Part shown: one piece after another, positions 27,417-36,348 of the stretch | Numbering within the stretch: position 1 is the stretch's first letter | How the letters are laid out: each line of letters begins with the position of its first letter | Assembly: GCF_019400985.1 (NCBI RefSeq) | Contig: NZ_WTFF01000004.1 | Location: 16,789-80,788 of the forward strand | DNA: 64,000 bases | Source of the DNA: Streptomyces bambusae | GTDB lineage: Bacteria > Actinomycetota > Actinomycetes > Streptomycetales > Streptomycetaceae | Direction of reading: 5' to 3' | Made by a program: the position numbers and the translations under genes | Notes under the pieces: generated by a model | Seen by the model: only the letters and a program-made list of their open reading frames with translations | Told to the model about the DNA's origin: nothing | Databases searched by the model: none

Positions 27417-27609
27417 CCCGACACCGGCAGTTCGGCGACGACGGCCCCGAGCCTTCCTCGTAGGCCACCTCGGCCGGCCGGTTCAGGACCCGCCCGGCGA
27501 TCACGAGCGTCTCCCGCTCGGCCTGGACCTCCTGCAGCTGCATGGCCAACTCCGGGGCAAGCGCGTCCAGTTCACTCCGGCGAACCGTGATCCGCTCCAG
27601 CTCCCGCAT
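27403..27609 (-). CDS. 68-residue helical protein of unknown function
   Basis: MRELERITVRRSELDALAPE is followed by a charged, probably coiled-coil segment and a cysteine-bearing end (NCRCRVIER). The open frame continues upstream through WPWHRLRAWLARQGG without a start codon, so this may be the tail of a decayed longer gene. It overlaps the TetR 3' end by 14 bp. I do not recognise it. Confidence 0.45.
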   Translation of the reverse strand: MRELERITVRRSELDALAPELAMQLQEVQAERETLVIAGRVLNRPAEVAYEEGSGPSSPNCRCRVIER

Positions 27610-27670
27610 CCCCACGCCACCCTGCCGGGCGAGCCAGGCCCTCAGGCGATGCCATGGCCAATCCTCACTG

Positions 27671-28639
27671 TCAGTGGGAGTGTCCGCTCGGTTCTTCGGC
27701 GGCCGTGCTCGCGGCAGGGCCTGGGGTCGCGGTGGTGCTGCCGGTGGGGCCGCCCGTGTGGACGGTGAAGGCTGCCGTGCGGACCGTGCCCTCGTGCTGG
27801 AAGTCCAGGAACAGCCGGTACGTCCCGGGGCTCGGGGGCGTTGCGGTGAAGGAGACGTCGGGTCCCGGGCCGCCCGGGTTGGGGTGGACGTGGAGGTAGG
27901 CGAGGTCTCCGTCGCGCAGGGCGACCAGGTGGCCGTACGCGCCGAGGTACGGTTCCAGGTTCGTGACCGGTTTTCCGTCCTTGCTGACGGTGAGCTTGAG
28001 CTCGCCCGGCTTGCCCGGGTCCAGGGTGCCGCCCAGCGCGACGCGGTAGCCCTCCACCTGCGCCGTATCGGCGGCCGGCGGCATCGGGGCGGGTTCGTAC
28101 GGGCCGGGGACGGAAAGGTCCGTGCCGAGGGTGATGCCCTTCGCGCCGTCGGCGGCCGGGGTGAAGTCGGCGAAGGCCTTGTAGCCGCCTGCCGCCGGCA
28201 GGTCCACCGGCGTCGACCACGTCCCGTCGGCCGCCCGGACCGGGTGCAGGTGGCGGTAGACCGTGAGGTCGCGTGAGGCGACGATGAGGTGCAGTTCCTT
28301 GCCGTGCTCGGTCTTGTACGCCGTGACCTTGCGGCCGTCGCGGTCCTTGATCGAGAACCTGAGCTCTCCGGGGCCCGGTGCGACCTGCCTGGTGTCCAGG
28401 GACAGTGTGTAGCCGCCGTCCGAAACCTGTAGGCCGCCGGGCGCGGGTGCCTGGGTCGCCTCCTGGTGCCCACCGTGTCCGTCCCCTCCTCGCTGGGCCC
28501 CCGCCTGCGTCGCGTGGCCCGCGTGCTCGGCCTTCGCCGGGCCGCCTGTCGGGCCCACTCCGCTGCCGACCCCGTACGCGGCCCCGAAGACGGCCGCGAG
28601 GGCGGCGGCGTAGGCGGTGATCTTCACTCCGGTGTTCAT
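27671..28639 (-). CDS. Exported His-rich protein, probably copper-linked
   Basis: A 322-residue protein with an N-terminal membrane helix or signal (about 5-25), a His/Gly linker (HAGHATQAG, GGDGHGGHQ), two similar beta domains (each with LH-x-HP: HLHPVRAADG and LHVHPNPGG) and a His-ending tail (GHSH). It may bind metal outside the cytoplasm. GGGAGAG precedes ATG 28639. It diverges from the copper chaperone gene across a region with three CsoR-type boxes, so it is probably copper-induced. The domains have no firm enzymatic assignment. Confidence 0.82.
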   Translation of the reverse strand: MNTGVKITAYAAALAAVFGAAYGVGSGVGPTGGPAKAEHAGHATQAGAQRGGDGHGGHQEATQAPAPGGLQVSDGGYTLSLDTRQVAPGPGELRFSIKDRDGRKVTAYKTEHGKELHLIVASRDLTVYRHLHPVRAADGTWSTPVDLPAAGGYKAFADFTPAADGAKGITLGTDLSVPGPYEPAPMPPAADTAQVEGYRVALGGTLDPGKPGELKLTVSKDGKPVTNLEPYLGAYGHLVALRDGDLAYLHVHPNPGGPGPDVSFTATPPSPGTYRLFLDFQHEGTVRTAAFTVHTGGPTGSTTATPGPAASTAAEEPSGHSH

Positions 28640-28695
28640 GTCTGCTCTCCCGTGCGACGAGGGGGCTGCCACGGCGGCCGCCGACGTCCGTCACC

Positions 28696-28797
28696 ATACC
28701 CCCTGGGGGTATCAAGTCAAGTGTTGTGATCTCTTGCGACTGCATACCTATGGGGGGTATACATTGAGGCGTCGGAAGCGATACCCCTCCTGGGTAT
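28696..28797. promoter_or_regulatory. Three CsoR-type boxes in the divergent copper promoter
   Basis: ATACCCCCTGGGGGTAT (28696-28712, a perfect palindrome), ATACCTATGGGGGGTAT (28744-28760) and ATACCCCTCCTGGGTAT (28781-28797). The middle box lies between TTGCGA (28734-28739) and TATACA (28758-28763), an 18-bp-spaced promoter reading toward the chaperone. A repressor bound there would block RNA polymerase. Confidence 0.78.
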
Positions 28798-28818
28798 GTG
28801 AACGAACGGAGAGATCTC

Positions 28819-29145
28819 ATGTCCTGCTGTACTCCTGACGGCACCTGCGGCACGAACGCCGGCACGAACGCCGGCACGAACGCCGGCACGAACGCCGGCA
28901 CGGCGACCGCCGTCGCCGTCGCGGACACGACCACCAGCACCGCCTACCGCGTTTCGGGCATGACCTGCGGGCACTGCAGGACGGCCATCACCACGACGGT
29001 GGGCGCGCTCGACCGTGTCGTCTCCGTCGACGTGGACCTGGCGGGCGGCCTGGTCACCGTGACCACCGCCGGCGAGCCCGACGACGAAGCCGTCGCCGCG
29101 GCGATCGACGACGCCGGCTACGAGCTGACCGGCCGCGCCGCCTGA
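28819..29145 (+). CDS. copZ: Copper chaperone, HMA domain with Cys-rich head and GTNA repeat
   Basis: A 108-residue protein. The C-terminal ~65 residues are a heavy-metal-associated domain with the metal-binding motif GMTCGHC and TTVGALDRV. The N-terminus adds CCTPDGTC, a possible second metal site, joined by four exact GTNA repeats and a Thr/Ala linker. Its role would be to carry Cu(I) to the CopA pump 96 bp downstream. GGAGAG 6 nt upstream fixes ATG 28819. The CsoR-type boxes lie in the preceding promoter. Confidence 0.9.
   Translation: MSCCTPDGTCGTNAGTNAGTNAGTNAGTATAVAVADTTTSTAYRVSGMTCGHCRTAITTTVGALDRVVSVDVDLAGGLVTVTTAGEPDDEAVAAAIDDAGYELTGRAA
28849..28896 (+). repeat. Four exact 12-bp repeats in the chaperone gene
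   Basis: GGCACGAACGCC is repeated four times without change, encoding (GTNA)4. The period keeps the frame, so linker length can vary by slippage. Confidence 0.95.
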
Positions 29146-29240
29146 CACTCGGCCCGGCCATCCCCCTGCCGGGGCCCGTCCGCCCGTCCGGGCCCCGGCC
29201 CCTCCCCACCCCTCCCGCGCACGAACGAGGAGCAGCATTC

Positions 29241-31514
<2,274 letters not shown>

Positions 31515-31568
31515 GGGGCGAAGACCGCCTCACCGCCACCGCCGCAGCCCCGCCACCACCCTGCCCCG

Positions 31569-31609
31569 CCACCGCCCCTCCGCGAAGCCGACTCGCGGAG
31601 GGGCGGTGG
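31569..31609. terminator. 17-bp stem hairpin terminator after copA
   Basis: A 17-bp inverted repeat (CCACCGCCCCTCCGCGA and its complement) with a 7-nt loop (AGCCGAC), ending 21 bp before the converging gene at 31631. It probably terminates both directions. Confidence 0.9.
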
Positions 31610-31630
31610 TCTTCGTCGCCGTCCGACGGA

Positions 31631-32383
31631 TCAGTGGCCGTGTGCGTGGCCGTCGCCGGCGACGGAGCCCCTGGGGGTGGGCTGCGAGGGGGCGGACCGC
31701 GCGGGGGCGGGTGCGCCGGCCGACGGGGACGTCGTGGCGGCCGGCGCGGGCTGCGTGGCCGGCGCGTGCTCGTCGTGGCCGGTCTCTTCGGCGGTGCCGT
31801 GGCTGTGGCCGCCGCCGGGGCCGGTCTCCATGGAGGCGGCCAGCTCCCGCAGGCCGTAGAAGGTCAGGGCCGCGGTGAGCAGCACCGCGAGGCCGACGAG
31901 TCCGAAGATGCGCCGCGCCGGGGTGTCCGGGTCCTTGACGACGAAGGCGACGAAGGAGACGACCAGGCCCGTGGGAACGAGGACCGCGCCCCGAGCGGGG
32001 AAGTCGTCGAAGTGCTGGAGGCCGCCGGAGAGCATGCCGATGCCGAAGGACAGCATCAGGGAGGCGACGATCACCGTGAGCATGCGCGCCGGGCCGGGGC
32101 GTTCGCGGGTGAGGAGGAACTCGTTGAGGATCGTGGCGGCGAGGAAGACGCCGGCGCCGTAGAGGGCGATGCGGGTGTAGCGGTCGGGGTCGAGCGGATG
32201 GTGGACGACGGCGCCGCTGATGAGACCGGCGCCGACGAAGTAGCCGACGTACCCGAGATAGCGGGCGGAGAGCGACCGCCTGCGGGCTTGGCGCGTGTGC
32301 TCCTTACGGCGGGCGGCGCGACCCGTCGTGGAGCCTACGGGCGTTTCGGGCGTGGCGATGCCGAGCAGGTGGGCCTGGGCCAT
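31631..32383 (-). CDS. Multi-helix membrane protein with His-rich tail
   Basis: A 250-residue protein with about five membrane helices between residues 42 and 180 (YVGYFVGAGLISGAVVHHPL, ALYGAGVFLAATILNEFLL, MLTVIVASLMLSFGIGMLSG and others). Its C-terminal tail holds GGGHSHGTAEETGHDEHAP and ends HAHGH. The tail could bind Cu, Ni or Zn. No known transporter motif was found. It converges on copA and heads a run of metal-type genes on the minus strand. Confidence 0.8.
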   Translation of the reverse strand: MAQAHLLGIATPETPVGSTTGRAARRKEHTRQARRRSLSARYLGYVGYFVGAGLISGAVVHHPLDPDRYTRIALYGAGVFLAATILNEFLLTRERPGPARMLTVIVASLMLSFGIGMLSGGLQHFDDFPARGAVLVPTGLVVSFVAFVVKDPDTPARRIFGLVGLAVLLTAALTFYGLRELAASMETGPGGGHSHGTAEETGHDEHAPATQPAPAATTSPSAGAPAPARSAPSQPTPRGSVAGDGHAHGH

Positions 32384-32480
32384 GGGTGTGGTTCCTTGCG
32401 AAAGCGTGGTTCACCGCGTGGGCTGCCGTGGCGGCCGCACGCGGGGAGAAAGGGGGGTGAAGCGGGCATATCGGCCCGGT

Positions 32481-32936
32481 CTACACCTGCTGAACCACGG
32501 ATCCGACGGAACCGCGCAACGGGGGCAGGGCGCGGCCGTCCCCGTCCCTGTCCGCGCGGAGGGCGGTCGCGCTCTCGGCGGCGTCGGGCAGGACGCTGTG
32601 CAGGCCCGGCCCGGGAGGGGTCAGGCCGATGTCCTGCTGGGGGTGGCCGGCGTCGCACGTTTCGGCCGGATGGCTGTGTCCACCGCCGTCACCGTGCCCG
32701 GTCGGCAGCTGGTCATGGTGATCGTGGCGGTCGTACGCGTGGCCGGTTGCGGCGCTCTCGCCGGTCGGCCGTGGCGCGGTGACCACCGCGCCGACGGCGT
32801 GGGCGGAGGCGCTGTCGGCGCCCGCCGCGTGGGTGTAGAGGAAGCCGAACAGCAGGGCGGCCAGCCACAGCAGCCGAAGCGGACCCGCGCCGGCGCGGGT
32901 CCGCGGCATACCGGTCCAAGGGCTGGCCGTGATCAC
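32481..32936 (-). CDS. Small exported or membrane-anchored His-rich protein
   Basis: A 151-residue protein. One N-terminal hydrophobic segment (about 17-38, LRLLWLAALLFGFLYTHAAG) precedes a His/Asp-rich domain (HAYDRHDHHDQLPTGHGDGG, HSHPAETCDAGH). It resembles actinobacterial DUF6153-type proteins seen near copper genes. Start is GTG 32936 with only a weak AAGG upstream. Probably an extracytoplasmic metal-binding peptide; that is inference from composition and location. Confidence 0.65.
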   Translation of the reverse strand: MITASPWTGMPRTRAGAGPLRLLWLAALLFGFLYTHAAGADSASAHAVGAVVTAPRPTGESAATGHAYDRHDHHDQLPTGHGDGGGHSHPAETCDAGHPQQDIGLTPPGPGLHSVLPDAAESATALRADRDGDGRALPPLRGSVGSVVQQV

Positions 32937-33142
32937 AGCGTGACCTTACCCGAGGGCTTGGACGGCCTCGCCGACGGCCCCCGCCCTGCTCCGCCCGCCA
33001 CGCCGCTCCGGCTGGGCCGGGGCCGGGGCCGAGGCGGGGGACCGGACGACGCCCGTCGTCGAACGGCTCCGGCACGGCGATCGGAGGCGGAGGCCCGGAG
33101 CGGCGCACTCGGTCACGCCGCCCCGGGCCCGTGATCACCCGA

Positions 33143-33799
33143 TCAGCTCTTGCCGAGGAGCTTGTTCATCCGCTCGATCTCGGCGGACTGGGAGGTGATG
33201 ATCGCCTCGGCCATGGTCTTGGCCTCGGGGAAGGCTCCCTGCGCCTTCTCCGTCCTGGCCATGGCGACCGCGCCCTCGTGGTGCTTGATCATCAGCTCCA
33301 TGAAGGCGGTGTCGAACGCCTTGCCCGACGCCCCCTTCAGCTTTGCCATCTCGTCCATGGACATCATCCCGGACATGCCGTGCGCCGAGCCGTGCGCCGA
33401 GTGGTCCATGGCGCCCTCGGCGGGAACCTGCTCGCCCCAGGAGGTGAGCCAGCCCGAGAGAGTCTTGATCTCCGGGTCCTGAGCCTTCTTGATCTCCGCG
33501 GCGAGCGTCTTCACCTCGGCGGACTCGGCGCGCGACGGGGCGAGATCGGCCATCTCGACGGCCTGGCGGTGGTGCGGGATCATGCCCTTCGCGAAGGCGG
33601 TGTCGGCCGGGTTGTGCTGCCCCTGCGATGCGGGCGCGGAGGCCGGCGCGGAGGCGGCCGCGGACGGGGAGGTGCCGCCGTGGCCGCTGTGGCCGGCCGA
33701 GGCGTCGTCGTTGCTGCCGCAGGCGGCAAGGACGAGGGCGGCCGTCCCGGCGGCGACGACAGCGGCGGTACGGCGGAAGAGGGAACGCTTGACGGTCAT
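33143..33799 (-). CDS. DUF305 lipoprotein
   Basis: A 218-residue secreted lipoprotein. The signal peptide ends in the lipobox LVLAACGS (Cys near residue 27). The DUF305 domain has the two hallmark motifs FAKGMIPHHRQAVEMA (about 70-85) and FMELMIKHHEGAVAMA, plus a central His/Met loop (MDHSAHGSAHGMSGMMSMDE). The four-helix fold resembles ferritin-like copper or iron binders. These proteins are often found with copper-resistance genes. The start ATG 33799 precedes a standard twin-arginine-poor Sec signal (KRSLFRRTAAVVAAG). Confidence 0.92.
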   Translation of the reverse strand: MTVKRSLFRRTAAVVAAGTAALVLAACGSNDDASAGHSGHGGTSPSAAASAPASAPASQGQHNPADTAFAKGMIPHHRQAVEMADLAPSRAESAEVKTLAAEIKKAQDPEIKTLSGWLTSWGEQVPAEGAMDHSAHGSAHGMSGMMSMDEMAKLKGASGKAFDTAFMELMIKHHEGAVAMARTEKAQGAFPEAKTMAEAIITSQSAEIERMNKLLGKS

Positions 33800-33927
33800 G
33801 GTGGTGCAACTCCTTGCTGCGCATGCCAGCTGTACCCGGGCATGCGTGGGGATCGGATGACGGAGTCCGCGGCTGCGGGGTCGCCCCGGCGCGGATGCGC
33901 GCGATGGCGAGGCCGCAGCGGGGCGCT

Positions 33928-34329
33928 CTAGATCCGAAGGAGTTGCAGCTCGGCGAGATCGGGCGGTGCGCGGCCGCTGAGGGCCCCGTCCGCCGTGACC
34001 CCGGCCGTCGAGGCCACGGTGTCCGCCGTGACGGGGGCGGCGGCCAGGGCCGGCGGTGCATAGGCGGACGAGACGCCGGTGGCGGCGCAGGTGGCGTCCG
34101 CGTGGTCGACGTGGCCCGAGCCTCCGGCCGTGTGGGAGCAGCCCTCGCCGGACCCGGCCATGGCCGGCCCGTGCCCCGAGGCATGGGCATGCCCTGCCGC
34201 CGCATGCTGGGCGGCAGCCGGTGCGGGCGCCAAGGCGTGCATGCCCAGGATCCCGGCCAGCAGGACCAGGACGAGCAGCGCGAGGCGACGCCCCGCGGGG
34301 CGTCTCGTCGGCTGCTCGGCAAGGTTCAT
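33928..34329 (-). CDS. DUF6153-like secreted Cys/His protein
   Basis: A 133-residue protein with a signal-like helix (about 15-38, LALLVLVLLAGILGMHALAP) and a His-rich region (HAAAGHAHASGHGPAMAG) with conserved cysteines (GCSHTAGGSGHVDHADATC). Neighbouring DUF305 genes commonly accompany this type. ATG 34329 and in-frame ATG 34338 are both possible; neither has a clear ribosome site. Probably a periplasm-side metal binder working with the DUF305 lipoprotein. Confidence 0.75.
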   Translation of the reverse strand: MNLAEQPTRRPAGRRLALLVLVLLAGILGMHALAPAPAAAQHAAAGHAHASGHGPAMAGSGEGCSHTAGGSGHVDHADATCAATGVSSAYAPPALAAAPVTADTVASTAGVTADGALSGRAPPDLAELQLLRI

Positions 34330-34608
34330 GGGGGCCATCGTACGAGGCCGTACGCGCGGGGGCGTGACGGGCTCGGCCGACCGAGGGGGCGGGCCCCGCG
34401 CCGCAGCGCGGGGCCCGTCCCCGCACTGCGACACATGGCGGCATCCTTCTCCGGCCGCGAACCGCGAACAGGCCGCGACCCGGAACAGGCCGCGACCCGT
34501 GGACAGGCCGTGCACCGTGACCAGGCCGCGAACCGTGAACAGGCAGAACCGCCGTCCGTCGTTCCCGGCGAGCCGCCCCCGCTCCGGGAGGCCGCGTCAA
34601 GGTACAAA

Positions 34609-35196
34609 TCAGCCGCTCGGCCGCGTCAGCGTACGGATCAGTCGCTCGGCCTGCTCGTGCGGGGCAGAGCCGCCGGGGCGGCTCGTCATCAGCAGGTGGT
34701 GCAGCGTGCCCACCAGGGCCAGGGCGACCGAACCGGTGTCCGTGTCGGGCCCGATGCGCCCCAGGCCCCGCTCGGCATCGAGATAGGCCTCGATCGAGGC
34801 CTGGATCGCGTCGAAGCCGGGCGCGCCTTCGGCCCAGGCCGCCCGGACCCGCACGGCCGCCGCGGGCCGGGTCACCGCCAGGCCGACGACCCCGGGGTCC
34901 AGGGACAGCACCGCCGCGGACAGCTCCACCAGGTTGCCGGCCACCGAGTCGCCGCCCGCCCGCGCGGGCAGCGTCGCCGCCAGCGCGGCCGAACGGGTGA
35001 AGCGGTCCAGCACCAGCTCTGCCACGAACTCGTCCAGTCCGGCGAAGTGGGTGTGCAGCACGCCCTTGGCGCAGGCCGCCTCGGCCGTGATCGCCCTGCT
35101 GGTCAGGGCGGCGGCCCCGTCCCGGGCCAGGACGCGCTCCGCCGCGTCGAAGAGCCGCTCGCGCAGATCGGGGATGGCCACTCCACGTGGTGACAC
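34609..35196 (-). CDS. TetR-family transcriptional regulator
   Basis: A 195-residue TetR protein. The HTH at about residues 10-55 reads LRERLFDAAERVLARDGAAA then ACAKGVLHTHFAGLDEF. GGGAGG with 6-nt spacing fixes GTG 35196; a longer frame to 35337 would cross its own operators. It diverges from the methyltransferase gene, with two clear palindromes between, and probably represses both. Confidence 0.9.
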   Translation of the reverse strand: MSPRGVAIPDLRERLFDAAERVLARDGAAALTSRAITAEAACAKGVLHTHFAGLDEFVAELVLDRFTRSAALAATLPARAGGDSVAGNLVELSAAVLSLDPGVVGLAVTRPAAAVRVRAAWAEGAPGFDAIQASIEAYLDAERGLGRIGPDTDTGSVALALVGTLHHLLMTSRPGGSAPHEQAERLIRTLTRPSG

Positions 35197-35225
35197 CAAG
35201 TCCTCCCGGAGGAAAGGGGATTGCC

Positions 35226-35264
35226 AGTATGGGCACGCGCCCATACTGTTTGGGCGTGCGCCCA
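35226..35264. promoter_or_regulatory. Two tandem TetR operators
   Basis: AGTATGGGC-ACGC-GCCCATACT (35226-35247) and TGGGC-GTGC-GCCCA (35251-35264). Both have the core TGGGC-N4-GCCCA, centred 21 bp apart (two helical turns), in the 121-bp divergent spacer. Confidence 0.82.
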
Positions 35265-35317
35265 TTCTAGGGTTCGGGCCGTCGGCCCCGCATCCCTCTC
35301 CGTAGGAGGTTCCCTTC

Positions 35318-36175
35318 ATGCACGGCATCGCGAACACCGCCCAGGCGCAGTCCTGGAACGGCTACGAGGGCGCCCACTGGGCCGCCCACCAGGACCGCTG
35401 GGACGCCGTCAACGCCGGGTTCGACCAGCCCCTGTTCGAGGCCGCGGCCGTCGCCCGCGGCGAACGCGTCCTCGACATCGGCTGCGGAGCCGGATCCACG
35501 ACCCGGCAGGCCGCCCGCGCCGTCGCGCCGGACGGCGGTGCCCTGGGCCTCGACCTCTCCGGACCGATGCTCGAACGCGCCAGGGCGAGCGCCGAGGCCG
35601 ACGGCCTGGGCAACGCCCGCTTCGAACACGGGGACGCCCAGGTCCACCCGCTCCCTCCCGGCGCCTTCGACCTCGTCATCAGCCGCTTCGGCATCATGTT
35701 CTTCACCGACCCCGCCGCGGCGTTCGCGAACATCGCCACCGCGCTGCGCCCCGGCGGCCGGGTGGCCCTGCTCTGCGCCGCCGAGCCCGGGGGCAACGAG
35801 TGGCTGACCGCTCTGGCCGCGCTCGGCGACCTCCTGCCGCTGGAGGGCTTCGGCAGGCCCGGCGGGCCGGGCATGTTCTCGCTCGCGGAGGCCGGTGCGG
35901 CGGCCGCACTGCTGAGCGGAGCCGGGCTCCGGGACGTCCGCGCCACGCACGTGACGGCGTACGGGACCTGGGGGCGTGACGCGGCGGACGCGGCGGAGTT
36001 CATCCTGGACTCCGGGCCCGGCCGCCACCTCGTCGCCCAGGCCCGGCCCGGCACCGGCGAGCGGGCCAGGGCCCGCCTGACCGACGTACTGCGACCCCAC
36101 GAGGCCGACGGCGTCCTGCGCCTGCGCAGCACGGGCTGGCTGCTGACCGCCACCGCCCGCACGCCGCGTAGGTAG
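35318..36175 (+). CDS. Class I SAM-dependent methyltransferase
   Basis: A 285-residue methyltransferase. The SAM-binding motif I is VLDIGCGAGSTTRQAARA (about residues 52-69), motif II/acidic loop is LGLDLSGPMLERA, and motif IV-like FDLVISRFGIMFFTDP follows. The fold is that of UbiE/small-molecule methyltransferases. AGGAGG 8 nt before ATG 35318. The target molecule is unknown; TetR control suggests induction by a small ligand, perhaps a toxic substrate. Confidence 0.9.
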   Translation: MHGIANTAQAQSWNGYEGAHWAAHQDRWDAVNAGFDQPLFEAAAVARGERVLDIGCGAGSTTRQAARAVAPDGGALGLDLSGPMLERARASAEADGLGNARFEHGDAQVHPLPPGAFDLVISRFGIMFFTDPAAAFANIATALRPGGRVALLCAAEPGGNEWLTALAALGDLLPLEGFGRPGGPGMFSLAEAGAAAALLSGAGLRDVRATHVTAYGTWGRDAADAAEFILDSGPGRHLVAQARPGTGERARARLTDVLRPHEADGVLRLRSTGWLLTATARTPRR

Positions 36176-36190
36176 GGCAGGAGGACCGCC

Positions 36191-36230
36191 CGCCCGGGAC
36201 CGTTCCGACTCGCCCGAAGGGTCCCGGGCG
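36191..36230. terminator. Hairpin terminator after the methyltransferase gene
   Basis: CGCCCGGGACC / GGTCCCGGGCG, 11-bp stem with an 18-nt loop, starting 15 bp after the stop. Confidence 0.7.
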
Positions 36231-36244
36231 CGACAGCATGGAGA

Positions 36245-36280
36245 CAGAGCGGTCGGCAGAACGGTCGGCAGAGCGGTCGG
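36245..36280. repeat. Three 12-bp direct repeats at the 5' end of the SpoIIE-type gene
   Basis: CAGAGCGGTCGG, CAGAACGGTCGG, CAGAGCGGTCGG, with weaker copies following to about 36318. If translation began at ATG 36238 they would encode repeated Ser-Ala-Glu-Arg. Confidence 0.8.
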
Positions 36281-36348
36281 CACGGTGGTCGGGCAGGGTG
36301 GTCGGCAGGGGTCGGCGGGACGACCCTCCGGAGGAGGCGATACGGACA

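Noticed and set aside
32713..33138. A minus-strand frame in the 206-bp gap before the DUF305 gene
   Set aside because: Pro/Arg-rich with no ribosome site, and it overlaps the His-rich gene in another frame.
36197..36226. GGGACC...GGTCCC as another dormancy operator
   Set aside because: The halves are about 18 bp apart and fit better as the stem of a terminator after the methyltransferase gene.
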